Shown in pieces: positions 10,554 through 21,872 of a DNA stretch of 64,000 bases (position 1 is its first letter; each line of letters starts with the position of its first letter). The notes beneath the pieces are model-generated. The model ran no database searches. It was not told the DNA's origin and worked only from the letters and a program-made list of their open reading frames with translations. The position numbers and the translations under genes are program-made. The DNA comes from Grifola frondosa (taxonomy: Eukaryota; Basidiomycota; Agaricomycetes; Polyporales; Grifolaceae), in contig LUGG01000015.1 of the NCBI GenBank assembly GCA_001683735.1, forward strand, positions 1-64,000. Direction: 5' to 3'.

Positions 10554-12575
10554 ATGGCAGACTCTCCTCAGTGAGTAATATCTTTCTACATGATTTCACA
10601 GGTTTACATGGGGAATAGGGCTGGAAATGAAGGATTGGCTGTGATCCCTGCTCCTGGGGAAAGAGTGGAGCCTATCTCCCTCAAGGGAAGGAATGTTAAG
10701 CTTCCTAAGCTGTTCCAAGTCTTTGGCCACCCCTTAGAACCTTTTCCTGAGGGAAAATGTTACCTTTATTTGCATGACACGTCCCCACAGACGTCTGCCA
10801 CTTTTGCAAAGTGGTGCCGTGAGGAGATGACGTTACCGGTTGGTTTGAAGAAGGAGGCGGATGCTGCCGGTGAGTTCATGCATGCTTATATTCTCTATAA
10901 CCTCCGCTCATGCTATAAATTGTAGGATTGCTGGAGTTAAAGCCGGGGGACTGTGTTTTTGCACGGGACCTCTATGGAGACGGTGATCCCAACAACGATA
11001 TAATCCAGTGCTGGATAGTACCTACAGAGTGCGTAATTATTAATTTTGTTCATCCTGTAAAATTCTAACGGTCACTGTCATTATATTAGTCGTATCAGCC
11101 AGACGTTATCGAGTGCGTACAGTGATTTGCCACTCGAAGTTTTAGGCGAGCGTTCGGCTCGATCTCCCCTTCCTCCGTTATGGAATGCGGAGAGGGAGAC
11201 ATATGAGCATGGCTATGCCTTTGAGCGCTCCCCGTATGCGGTCCCTTTGAAGAGTCACACCGCTAAGGCACCACCTCTCCGCGTCTATCCGCTGACGCAA
11301 ACGTACCAAAGTCCTCGCAATCTTACCGGTCCTGCTGCGGGGACCAAGGTGTATCTTAACACCTTATCGGAGCATCACAAGCTTCGCAAGAAGATGGTTG
11401 AGGTACGTTGCGTCCCATTGCATTATTTATTATTAATTATTAATTATTATTATTTTTTGTTTCACGACAGTTGGGAACACAGATTGCGATCCAGTGTTTG
11501 GAGACTGGGCCGAAGTTCATTACAGATGCTTTGAAACTTCAAGCCAATTTAACTAACCTTCCGCCCGTTGGTTTTGAGGGCAACTATGCGTTCCCTGCGG
11601 CTCAGCTTAATTTGGTACCCACTAAGTCATACGAAGAGTTTGAGAAATCTGGTGAGTTTTTAATTTTTTTCTCTGAAAATTGTAACTGATGAATGCTTGA
11701 TAGCGGGCAAGTTCAAGGAGGACTTAGGACATTTTGCGGGCAAGCACGTGGATGGCCACGACTCGTATGGTGGTCTCACGGTTATGGTGACCAAGTCAGA
11801 TTTGGCTCCCACTGATCATCCTGGCCTTTTTCATGCTGCAGAGCTGGGTTGCTATATTCAGCTTAGTGGCTTATGTCTTGCTGTATTCTCTGGTCTGCGC
11901 TTTCATGGGGGGACTCCGCCCGTCGCTGCCAGAGGTAAAGTGGCTGAGCCGTGGTCGTGCCGCTTCACTCAGGTTTTTTATCCGAGTGGTCCGATCATGG
12001 ACGGTGCTTCTCGTATTGCTTTGGCTGCCTTGCCTGGTGATAATCTACTGTGTATTGGTCCAGAGATGATCGCTCCTGAGTATGTCATTCATTTTTGATG
12101 TCTTGATTGTGTTTAACTTGTTATTTGTAGGAACGATGGTCAATCTGGGGCGTTACCTTCCAATATGGCCAACCACATGTCTGAGGGTCATGCGCTGATG
12201 AGTCGCGAGGCTCATTTCGACTTTGTCGTCCGCTCGCTCGCTCAGTTGTCCAGCTTTGTGGTCTGGCAGTCTACACCCGACATGAAGATTTCCATGGACT
12301 TGGACAAGTTTCTCTCTGCATTTACATTGACGTATTCAGAGACTTCACCCGATACTTCGTCATCCGCTGTGGAGCGTATCTATCATCCCAAGCCTTGGTC
12401 GCTTGGGCCTGGTATGACAGCGGTCGATTCTGAGTCGGGGTGTACTCGGATGGAGGCTGCTCAGTCCTGGATTGCACACAAGGAGACTATGACCAAGTTT
12501 ATACCTTCTGTTCGTGCTAAGTCGGGGGCCGTGCGTGGTCTTGGCCGTTCAAGTATGTTTTTAATTTTTGTTTGA
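10554..12575 (+). CDS. probable 2OG-Fe(II) dioxygenase-core protein, seven exons
   Basis: A clean gene with exons 10554-10570, 10619-10869, 10926-11038, 11100-11402, 11471-11651, 11704-12079 and 12131-12575, all joined by GT..AG introns of 48-70 nt with mixed phases. Product about 560 residues. In exon 6, GKHVDGHDSYGGLTVMVTKS, then HPGLFHAAELGCYIQLSG and VFSGLRFHGGTPP look like the double-stranded beta-helix core of 2-oxoglutarate/Fe(II) dioxygenases: HxD, a Gly-rich turn and a distal His in FHGG. Basidiomycetes carry expanded, transposon-linked families of such enzymes (TET/JBP-like). Which subfamily this is, and whether it acts on nucleic acid, I cannot tell. The upstream exons (LKPGDCVFARDLYGDGDP) resemble no family I know. 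It ends only 28 bp before the next gene's ATG; a one-base shift would join them. Confidence 0.6.
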
Positions 12576-12603
12576 GTGTCTTTACTTATCCCTATTTGTT
12601 CAG

Positions 12604-15372
12604 ATGCCCGTAAGAAAGTTGACCGGTCCGACAGCAACTCGCAAGGCGAGCGACAAGGTTGTGAAGCCTGGTGCGTCCCAGACTTCTTATTTTTGTTATA
12701 ATTTATGCTGACATATTTAATAGCCGTTAGGAAGAGCCGTCGCCATGCTCAAGCAGATGGTGATGATGAGGGTGGGGCGACTGAGCCAGAGTCTCAGTCA
12801 GAATATGTGGATTCTGGTCGTTCACGTGGTGCGTTATTTTTTTATTCTGCTTGTAGATCTTACTAAGCTGTCTTTAGGACGTAAGCGTGCTGCAGATGCT
12901 TCTGTGTCTGAGCACTCTGAAGATGACATAGACATCTCTGTGTCCAAAGGTGAGCATCATCCACCATTGCATTGCTGTTTCATGATCTCATTTATTTATT
13001 TTAGTTGATAAGGGTAAGGGCAAAGCGTATAAGCGTGTACGCATCATGCAGAGTTCAGAGGAATATGAAGGTACGTAACACATTGTTGTTCTTTATAGAG
13101 TGATTCTTATGTTTGCAAATAGAAGGTAGCGATGCGGGCTCGGGGGAGGATGGGGAGGAAGAAGCGATGAGTGTTAGTGCGGCCATGGCTGCTAGTCGTC
13201 ACTCAAAGGAGCTGGAGTACGCCTCGCAAACTCAAGATGCAGGTTCTGGACACGGCGGGGTATATGGGATCGTCTTCGTTCTGCACGTGGTGTAAATCAT
13301 GTCTGTATGATATTTTAATTTGACATTCTTCTTATCAGGTTCTGAGCGGAATGAGATTGATGCACATGCACGGTTGATGGCTATTTCTGCTGCTGAGGTG
13401 TCAGACATTACAAGTGCGTAGCATACTTTGTGTGCCAGCTTAGAGCATCACTAATTTATTTATGACAGTTTCCGGGACTGAACCGCCCATTACATCAGTC
13501 TCTGAGTCATCCATTTCTGCTGCTCCAGGTATGTTAATTTATGATTTGCTTGTCCATGCTTGATTTTAATGTCTTCTAGTTTATGCAGATGTGTTGGAGC
13601 TGTTTTCTCTCAGCAGTCTCACACGTACCCGTGATGAGATTGCTAGCATCGCAATGGCGATAGAAATGCAGAAGCACTTTCAGGGTCCTGGCACATGGCA
13701 GTCACAACTTGCAGAGTTTGTTGCAGCCAGCAGCAGTGCTAAGCGGTTCACTTCTGACTTTGCCGTCTCTGTCTCTAGAATTTGGGAGCCTCTCCAGTTT
13801 GCTAACACTAAACTGGGGACTTCCAAGTTGGAGCTCATCATATTCAGACGCCAGTATATGCTCTCTAACTGTGCTGCCTGGGCTTGGCTCAATGACCTGG
13901 TCCTTCCTCACTGCGCCTCCTTCCTTGTCGACACTTCATCCACCTCTCATAATGACTTGGATTGGCTAGCTCGTCTTTCTAGGCTCATTTACCAACAGTT
14001 CATTTTGCGCAAGCCGGGGACTGTTGTTCCTTCACAAGTGGGCTTGACAGATATCTCTGACGATGGTCATGCCTTCCCTCTCCCTTCTTGGTTTCGCATC
14101 TACGACGACGATGACACTCGGTTGAACTACATGCTCAAGCTTATTCGTAACATCGTCATCCGTTGGTTAAATTTTCCACAGGGCATCTCGGAGATCCAAG
14201 GTCGTTTTGTGCAGTACGTGGTGGACACTTTTCATGAGGACGTGTTGCTGGTGTCCGCCTTATGGGATGTACACCGCAACATCAACTCTCGTGTTCTTGG
14301 TCACCAAGGGGGGCGTACTACAAATCTGAGCACAGATGCATTATCACCATTCCTTGCTTCTCTCACCGCTCTTCCACTCCATGACCATACCTCTGCAGAG
14401 TACCATGTCCTTGAGGAGATTGGACAACAGGTCCATCGCTGTGGAGTTCTCACTGAGAAGTTCAATGACTCACATCCTTCCACTTCCACTTCCTCTTCCT
14501 CCACTTCCATGCCTCCCACTCCCGCCACTCCTTTTGCTCATGGCCTGCAGCGCATTCTGGATTTCTTCTTTCTGTTGCTTCCACTTGTTGACGGAACAGG
14601 CAAGCCTCCGTATTCCCCACTTCTTGCATTTGTCCTTGGAAGTCTGGACAAGCGTCTTCCCTTTCGTCAGCTCGCTCCCTCCTGTGCCAACATCACCTCC
14701 TCCCATGGTCCCCTTCATCCAGCCAACATCGACAAGCCGGGTGGTTTTGCGAGTGCCTGTATCTTTCGTGGCATCACCTTTGCAACTCAGGCAGCTTTGG
14801 GATCCACTGTTTTCTTTTCTACGCTTGCTGATTGGGATGCATTTGTCGCACTGCACGCTCATGACGATCCCACCTTCTTGTGCTGCAAGGACGCATATGG
14901 TACTGCTATTGCCGGTCGGTCTATCCACTGTGCATCAGCTTATTTCATTGCTGAGCAGCAGTGGAATGTTTGGCTGAAGTCTCACTGCGACATCCATGGT
15001 CGTGTGGACTTTATGGAATGCTATGCCTATTTGCGTGGTCGTAACAGCAGTACACCGCAGATTGGTAGGCTGGTTTCCATGCTACTTGCTGCAGATCTTT
15101 ACTATGCTGGAAAGGTTCGTGCACCAGGTGTACAGGAGATGGGAAGGACTGTGTTTGATTTGGACAGTGGTGCGATCAAAGGTTTGAAGCATCTTCACCT
15201 TCTCCCCTCTGATGCTTCTGCTCCTATGGTTGTTGATATGTTTCAGCGTGTCTCCACCTTTGTGATGGAGAACATTCCCAAGGAGATTGCTGACAAGGTC
15301 TCTCTTGACTTATTCATGGTGGAGCACATGCTTTGCAAGATTGGCCGTTCGGCTGCGTACTTCAAGTATTAG
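12604..15372 (+). CDS. unrecognised protein with charged micro-exon tail, eight exons
   Basis: Exons 12604-12670, 12724-12838, 12878-12949, 13005-13070, 13123-13242, 13339-13413, 13469-13528 and 13580-15372 join without a stop into about 790 residues; all seven introns are in phase 1. The first ~190 residues are low-complexity and charged: a basic start (MPVRKLTGPTATRKAS), basic clusters (KSRRH, RGRKRAAD, KGKGKAYKRVR) alternating with acidic runs, as in nuclear or DNA-associated proteins. The last exon encodes a folded region of ~600 residues with aromatic-rich helices (RLIYQQFILRKPG, RIYDDDDTRLNYMLKLIRN) and a Ser-rich insert near 14480. I do not recognise the fold and see no transposase triad. 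It probably forms one mobile or co-inherited unit with the dioxygenase-like gene. Confidence 0.65.
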
Positions 15373-16130
15373 ATTACTTCATATTATACTTCATTCATTA
15401 TAGTTCATTTGATTTTGTATCAATTATGATCACTCGTGCTTTGAGCCCATGTAAATAATGCTTGCATACTTATACAGAACAAGTATTGAAGTCATACGTT
15501 CAAAGGACATATTCAAAGGACAATAACAACTGTTTCAACCGTCCCTTCTCTGCTCATCATTCTTATCATTGTTCTTTCTTGCACACAATAATGCTGCAGT
15601 TGGGCCTGCATACATCTCACTTCAAAAATTTCTTGAGGACTTTGCTGCAAAGCTGCACGTTCTCCATCAAAAGCAAAGTGAGCTCAATTTTAGAGCGAAT
15701 TCTTGTAATTAGTGACATTATGCATGTATTCTTTCATTGAGAGCTTCCTCCTGTCCTTCGTGCCCATTCAGTCGCTGAATCTTTTCACCCCTCCTTTCCT
15801 CTTCGTCCTCATCATCATATCCAATCTTTCGCTTCACCTTTCGCAGTGGAGACATCTCCCTACTTCTGACTCGTTCCAGAATAATCCGATTGAGATCCTA
15901 GTATGTGGTTGTTATATATTTATTTATGGGTGTAGAGAAATACGACTTGCCTTTTCCACGACACGACTGATAATACAAATAGCGTGCAGTTTGGGAATTA
16001 TTGCAAACATACGTTTTTGTTTAAAGTGAGGTAATGCACAGAAAGAGACTTGAAGTTCGACTAAATGTCCCAATGGATCTCCTTTGGCTTGATCTCCACA
16101 TATTTAGTCGTTCTGTAATATTGATCAATC
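15373..16130. other. intergenic stretch between convergent genes
   Basis: AT-rich, only short frames on the plus strand with no motif or splice chain. It lies between the 3' end of the gene ending at 15372 and the 3' end of the minus-strand gene at about 16138, so it probably holds their 3' untranslated regions. No terminal repeats seen. Confidence 0.4.
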
Positions 16131-16137
16131 ATATATT

Positions 16138-16876
16138 AAGAATCAACATCTATGTTTACGTACTGGTGGTTATCCTAGTGATTGTGGTTATACTTTCGAA
16201 ATACTGAACCTGGTTATCTGGTAGATGTAGCTCGTTGGTCATCTCTGCAGCTAAGACACCAAGTGGATCGATGAAAGGTGAAATATCTATGGAAGTACAT
16301 CCTTCTCCTTCAGCAGCACTTGTAAGGTATCTGTTGATGAACTGAAGTGAAATGTAACCATCCACTCGAGACGGTGTCCACTTCTTCAGTTCCCCTTGTA
16401 CGTGTGCACCAAAGACTTGGTGAATAGCTACGATGCCTTGTGCTGCCTTATCAAATCCAGGAGCTCCAAGGCCTGTTAAGGTGATGGCCTGCTTAGCCAT
16501 CTCTAGTTTGTTTGGAAGTCTACGACTCAAACATTTAATGACTTTATAACATATGGACTGAATCACATACTGGTTTCGATTAAGAATCGGAGGCAGATTA
16601 CGCTTGGAAACGTAACCTTGTATCCGTAATATAACTTCACATGGATCTTCGCCTGAGGATGGGTCGTATGGAGTAACCATGGTCAGACGGCCTTGTCTGC
16701 CACTTATGATGGTGGTGGCGACTCTTGCTCGATCAGGCTTATTGTACTTGTTAGCAACTTTTAAGACATAAATTGTGTGGACATACCTCAGCCATACAGG
16801 CCAGCTGAACATACTGCTTGGGTCCCGACACTGCATCTTTCATCACCTCCTCCAGCACCTGTCCTGTCATTGACAT
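16138..16876 (-). CDS. unrecognised basidiomycete protein, three exons
   Basis: Starts at ATG 16876 (MSMTGQVLEEVMKDAVSGPK..), exon 1 to 16787, a 40-nt intron 16747-16786 with branch-point-like gctaac and acceptor ACAAG, then a long exon to 16194, a short intron, and a few last codons to a stop near 16138. The frame is clean, about 220 residues. It is helix-rich with Arg/Lys clusters (VIKCLSRRLPNKLEMAKQAI) and a segment GLGAPGFDKAAQGIVAIHQV. No signal peptide, membrane segment or known domain is seen. It is transcribed away from the micro-exon gene at 17327. The spacing and composition suggest it belongs to the same accessory block. Function unknown. Confidence 0.5.
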
Positions 16877-16908
16877 TGTAAGCTATTCCTGTGCATTCAA
16901 AATCAACT

Positions 16909-17325
16909 TCACACACTATATTTCTCTGGATTGCTCAACAGTTGTTGTGTCGCCATGAGAGTGTCGTCGATGATTCTGAGTGATCGCCACTGCAAAGGGA
17001 ATAAATTCCTGATTTTCACGAATAAATTGTAAATAATCTCACCGATTCTAGAACATTCATGCTCAACGTTACCAGCTCTGGATCGTTTGCACATAATCAC
17101 GCCATTTGCACATATCATGCACATATCACGCCATCTACTCCTCATTGCAGCTTTACTAGTCCGATGGATGTCCGATAAATTTCTGGCCAATGGTATTGCA
17201 TTTATTATATCAATGGGGAGAGTATTTAAGGCCTCACTTTTTGCGCATTCTCTTTCGTATTCTGGTCCTCCCCAGATTATCTTATTCTTGACGTCTTGGT
17301 TACTTTCTTTATCCATTTTCAACAT
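16909..17325 (-). CDS. doubtful ORF opposite a promoter
   Basis: A 138-codon frame runs from an ATG at 17325 to 16909. It is open throughout and reads plausibly (IIWGGPEYERECAKSEALN..), but it covers the stretch that looks like the promoter of the plus-strand gene beginning at 17327, and the two ATGs would be back to back. If real, it may be the 5' exon(s) of the minus-strand gene below, though I found no splice that keeps frame. It is more likely a chance frame, or one with a later start. Confidence 0.25.
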   Translation of the reverse strand: MLKMDKESNQDVKNKIIWGGPEYERECAKSEALNTLPIDIINAIPLARNLSDIHRTSKAAMRSRWRDMCMICANGVIMCKRSRAGNVEHECSRIGEIIYNLFVKIRNLFPLQWRSLRIIDDTLMATQQLLSNPEKYSV

Positions 17326-17326
17326 T
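17187..17326 (+). promoter_or_regulatory. CCAAT/TATA-like promoter of the micro-exon gene
   Basis: CCAAT at 17187-17191, a TATTTAAG box at 17223-17230 and a pyrimidine-rich leader lead to the ATG at 17327. The spacing (about 100 nt from TATA-like box to ATG) suits a fungal promoter. Called from sequence only. Confidence 0.4.
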
Positions 17327-19724
17327 ATGCCTCCTCGCGCATCCGGTCGTGGTCGTCTTAGTGTGGCTGCTACAAGGTATGCCTTGTGATCGTTATATTA
17401 TCTTGTTATTGAACTAATATTCTTACTTATAGTCGTCGTGCTAAACCAAAGCCCATCAAGTCATCCGAGAAAGTTGCAGACTCCATGTACGTGCCTTTTA
17501 ATGTAAATATCTCTCAGACTTATCTCTTTGCAGTGATGTAGCCACCAAGTCTTCTCTTGTTAATGCAGGGGATGTGAAAGACGTTGTGTGAGTCAGATTC
17601 TGATGCTTATCATTGTTACACGTACTTATTACCATTTACTCAGCTCTTCTGATGAGGAGGTAAGACCTCGTCGTCAAAGGTATGTCTTTATTTATCTTGA
17701 ATATCAACTATTAACATATCCTTCATAGTCCCGAATGGGATATTGAGCGTATTCCTCAGAGTCCTATTAAAAAGTATGTCTTTTTACAGTATATATATGA
17801 TTACTCACTAAGCTGCTTATTAGGAAGGGGACCAGCACACCTCTCTCGCCTCAATCACCTTCTCCACGTAAGGTGGTTCAGAAGCGAGGCAGAGTCCAGG
17901 TAGACTCGGATGATGATGATATTGAGCAATCAGAACTGTACGTGTGTTCCTATGATTAAAGTGAGAATTGTTGACATTCATATTGATTGCTAGTTCCTCT
18001 CCCGTTAAAAGGACCAGAGCAGGAAATACGTGAGTTCTGTCATTGTTTTAGCATGGTATAATTCTAAGTGTTTCATAGGGTCAAGTCGCGAAAGGCTGGA
18101 GTCATGTCTGATAGTGACAATAACCCCTTCCTGGACCTTGAAGTGGGGTCGCGGTATGTGTTCGCTTTGTTCTTTCTTTTGCATTGATCTGACTATATGC
18201 TTTAGCAAGCGGGGCAAGAAAGTCATGAACCTTTCTGAGTCTGGAGATGAGTCAGTGCAGGACTATGATGATGAACGACCATGGAGGAACAGCTAGCCGA
18301 GGACATTGAAGAGGAGACTGACGAGGAGGATTTACCTCAAACCCCGTGGGTTTTCAATTTTTTCCATAACGTGTTTCTAATGATTACAGCACAGTGTCAA
18401 GAAAGGTCGCAAATCCCCCGTTAAGGATTCTGCAAAAACTCCGTAAGTTATCTTTTTCTCTTGAGTCCAATTTAACATTTAATACTTATTTCTATACAGC
18501 GTCACCACGATCGCTGACAAGCTGTATGTTTTCTCCTTTATTTTGATTTATATATTTAACCTTTGTTCCTTAGGGATGACGTGGAGATTGACGACAACCT
18601 GGATCCCACCTTGGGACGCACATATAAGGGTCTGCCGAAATTAAAGTATGTATATATATATTATATTTAAGGGCTATGTATCTTATTAATACTTTATTAT
18701 AGTTCTTGCTGCTACGTGTCCTTCCAGGAGGTTCACACCGTCATGTACACGCCGTATATTCTCAAGAATTATGAAGTCAACCAAAAGTAAGTTTGCAAAT
18801 ATATCATCTGTTATTTATCTCATAGTTTCCAGGGCCATGTTGCAGGTCATCACTTTTGTGAAGACGCCCTGGATATTCAACCCTGCTCGGACTGATAAGG
18901 CAGGTTTCAGTGCTACTGTTTTGAGCGGTGACAAGTAGGTGACCTTGACTAATCGTTGATATTTATTTCTGACTTGTTTTAGGTCGAATGTTATTTGCAA
19001 CACGGTCTTGGATAGCTCAGCTCAGCGCATCATGGCCATGACTGTTGGTGTCGTGCAGGAGAGTAATCTTATGCAATCTCGCCCGATTGGGTTAAAGGGT
19101 TATTATGTCAAGGATATTAGTATCCACCCAGTCAAGGACGAGTGGGAGCGGGCCGTCAATTTCTATGGGACCATTTTTAACATGTGCCAGCTCACCATAC
19201 CCACCTGGCAGAATGCAGTGACGTTCAAGACCATTCCTGTCAATCTTGGTATGTCCTCAATTACTCTTCGCTTTACTTTTATTTGATGCTGTGATATTAG
19301 ATAGTGAACGGAAGGCGTGGTGATGCCCCCATTCGAGAGGGGATGTGTGTCAGTCCTACCAAGAAGATCACTCAACAGCGCTCTGCATTTTCTGGTCTGG
19401 GTCATACGGGACCTCTCTATGGTCTTCTGGATAAGCCTGGTCTTTTTACGACGGATGAAGGTAAGAATTACTTTGAATAAGTTAATGTGTTTCTAATTGT
19501 TTTCATTCTCAGTCATTATTTATGATGCCCGTGAACTCATGAAGAAGACCAAGAAGCCATCGACCACCCTTAACTGGGAGACGATTCACAAGGATTGTCC
19601 ACGATTGAAGAAGGATCTTCCTCCTGATTCTTTGGTGACTGTTTTTCACTCTGTTGGGTTATACACAAAGGATGCGATCAGTATGAACCTGTATGCTATT
19701 GTTTTGTTAGCGTATTCTAAGTAG
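17327..19724 (+). CDS. unrecognised protein with charged micro-exon tail, ~16 exons, frameshifted
   Basis: From ATG 17327 (MPPRASGRGRLSVAAT..) a chain of tiny exons (mostly 35-130 nt) and introns (about 40-60 nt) encodes a basic/acidic tail: SRRAKPKPIKSSEKVAD, VVSSSDEEVRPRRQS, SPQSPSPRKVVQKRGRVQVD, and acidic runs. Every intron I could place to 18940 is in phase 2. The later part is folded: CCYVSFQEVHTVMYTPYILK, MLQVITFVKTPWIFNPARTD, GLKGYYVKDISIHPVKDEWE, ending at the stop 19724. One-base shifts occur near 18282 and 18830 and at about 19320, so the gene is slightly decayed or has base errors. It resembles the gene at 12604 in plan (basic MP.R start, charged tail, globular end) but not in folded sequence. 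No known family; it may bind nucleic acid through the tail. Confidence 0.55.
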
Positions 19725-20456
19725 TGTTCATACATTGTCATGGAATAGTAACGTAGTCCTTGCCAAATTGCAAGCGCAAATCTTATGGGATGTTGTCAGT
19801 GACTTTGCAGGGGCATGTGCATCTGAACATATTACTAATCCACTGTTGGCGATGCTGTGTGCAGTCATGCAGTGTTGATGTTGAAAGGTAGACACATGGG
19901 CGTGGACACATGCAAACCAGAGAAGGTGAATGTGCAGGCCTTGGAGATCACAGAAGCTGGAAACATGGCGAATCAATGATAAAAATGGAGTGACAAACAA
20001 TGTCAAGAATTGTTTTGATGATAAGTTCAGACAGATGGGCCTAGTTGGATGATGTACCTTTGGTTGTTAACATATCCAAATGGACATGTCAATGACCAAA
20101 GCTATGTCACTTGGCACATGCATTTGGTCGGTGACTGCCAGTTTTCATTGGGCGCTTACTCATTCGGACTTGTGCATGCCTATTGAGCACTCAAACATTC
20201 GACAAATTGGCAATTTACTTGCAAGCATCTTCATCAAATCTTCCTTCTATTGACAATCCTTGAACTCTATCTTAGAACTGAGTGGCTTAAATGTAGACTA
20301 AATACAGTTTTCTTTAACTTTTCTTCAATTGAATTGAGACGGAGTTATCTGGAGTTGCGGAGCTTAAATAAGTTTTTGATCCGTTGACTAGTTTGGTGTC
20401 GTTTTTTTCTTTACACTTTCTTTTGACAGTTGCTCTTCCAACATCATTAACTCAAC
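19725..20456. other. leader region upstream of the Helitron ORF
   Basis: No gene. From about 20119 to 20190 it carries a sequence similar to 10177-10235: ttggtcggtg, then ggcgcttac, c.ttc, ggacttgtg in the same order and spacing. Downstream both loci become pyrimidine-rich (cttc, caatcttg words) before a start codon. This suggests a shared 5' region of related mobile units. Confidence 0.4.
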
Positions 20457-20594
20457 ATGCGTATTCATTGGTCCTATCTATGGCCTGCCACTCTGTGCTC
20501 TGGTGTAGTCATATGGTCTTGCAATGTTGACATTAAATATGACACATCTTTCACAGACACCAGGCGATTGATATCGCTTAAAAATTATGTGGAG

Positions 20595-21462
20595 GCGGCC
20601 ACTATGAAAAATATAACCGTGCCCCTTGTGGGTAGAGTAGAGATGGCTACTCTCAAGTATGTGACCATGCCCCTTGTGGGTAGAGTAGAGACGGCTACTC
20701 TCAAGTATGCGACCGTGCCTGATATAGGCAGAGTAAAGACGGCTACTCTCAAGTATGCGACCGTGCCCCATATGGGCAGAGTAGAGACGGCTACTCTCAA
20801 GTATGCGACCGTGCCCCATATGGGCAGAGTAGAGACGGCTACTCTCAAGTATGCGACCGTGCCCCATATGGGCAGAGTAGAGACGGCTACTCTCAAGTAT
20901 GCGACCGTGCCCCATATGGGCAGAGTAGAGACGGCTACTCTCAAGTATTTGACCGTGCCCCATATGGGCAGAGTAGAGACGGCTACTCTCAAGTATGCGA
21001 CCGTGCCCCATATGGGCAGAGTAGAGACGGCTACTCTCAAGTATTTGACCGTGCCCCATATGGGCAGAGTAGAGACGGCTACTCTCAAGTATGCGACCGT
21101 GCCCCATATGGGCAGAGTAGAGACGGCTACTCTCAAGTATGCGACCGTGCCTGATATAGGCAGAGTAGAGACGGCTACTCTCAAGTATGCGACCGTGCCT
21201 GATATAGGCAGAGTAAAGACGGCTACTCTCAAGTATGCGACCGTGCCCCATATGGGCAGAGTAGAGACGGCTACTCTCAAGTATTTGACCGTGCCCCATA
21301 TGGGCAGAGTAGAGACGGCTACTCTCAAGTATGCGACCGTGCCCCATATGGGCAGAGTAGAGACGGCTACTCTCAAGTATGCGACCGTGCCTGATATAGG
21401 CAGAGTAGAGACGGCTACTCTCAAGTATGCGACCGTGCCTGATATAGGCAGAGTAAAGACCA
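20595..21462 (+). repeat. 48-bp minisatellite, 17 units plus a degenerate one
   Basis: The unit (ctactctcaagtatgcgacc.. to ..gagtagagacgg) recurs every 48 bp from 20647 to 21462; a decayed unit precedes it. In the frame of the downstream Helitron ORF each unit encodes 16 residues of the form VETATLKYATVPHMGR. Units differ only at a few sites: cccatatggg versus ctgatatagg, gcg versus ttg, gagac versus aagac. The order of variants repeats: the run L-HM, A-HM, DI, DI followed by AAG occurs twice, so blocks of units were copied. Since 48 is a multiple of three and the unit lacks stops, two minus-strand frames are also open for over 300 codons; these are artefacts. Confidence 0.95.
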
Positions 21463-21872
21463 CCATTATTATAAATGCAACCAAGACATTCATATATAGA
21501 ACAGAGATAATGATGTATTTCACTAGGGATGAGGTTATCGCTCAATATTGTCTATGTCACGTGATAGACATAGCCGATTGTAATGATCATATGATAGAAC
21601 TTATCATGCAAAAATGTATCTCTATAGTAATATGGCCTACATCTATATTAGTACGTTCACCTTTAATACATTCAATAGCTTCTTATTACATGTCAGTGTC
21701 AGATTTAATTCTGGAAATCAAAATTTCCTTTTATCGACATGTTTATCGGCGACATGATTTTGTTGTTTTACATAAACAAAAACATGGATTCATATGTTTA
21801 CTTGATAGATTGGTGTATACAGTTCACTACTCACACAAACCTATTAAAGTATATATTGAATCATTTTCTAAC

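Noticed and set aside
12553..12604. A single fused gene from 10554 to 15372
   Set aside because: The possible splice to 12604 lands one base out of frame, and the second gene has its own ATG with a basic start like the gene at 17327; kept as two genes with the alternative noted.
16909..17325. A tight divergent gene pair with start codons one base apart
   Set aside because: The minus frame covers a good CCAAT/TATA-like promoter and does not splice in frame to the downstream minus gene, so I kept it only as a doubtful ORF.
20595..21462. CRISPR array
   Set aside because: Units are contiguous with no unique spacers, and the host is clearly a eukaryote.
20478..21545. Two long minus-strand ORFs (355 and 312 codons) across the 48-bp array
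   Set aside because: They exist only because the stop-free unit is a multiple of three; their termini have no gene-like sequence or splice signals.
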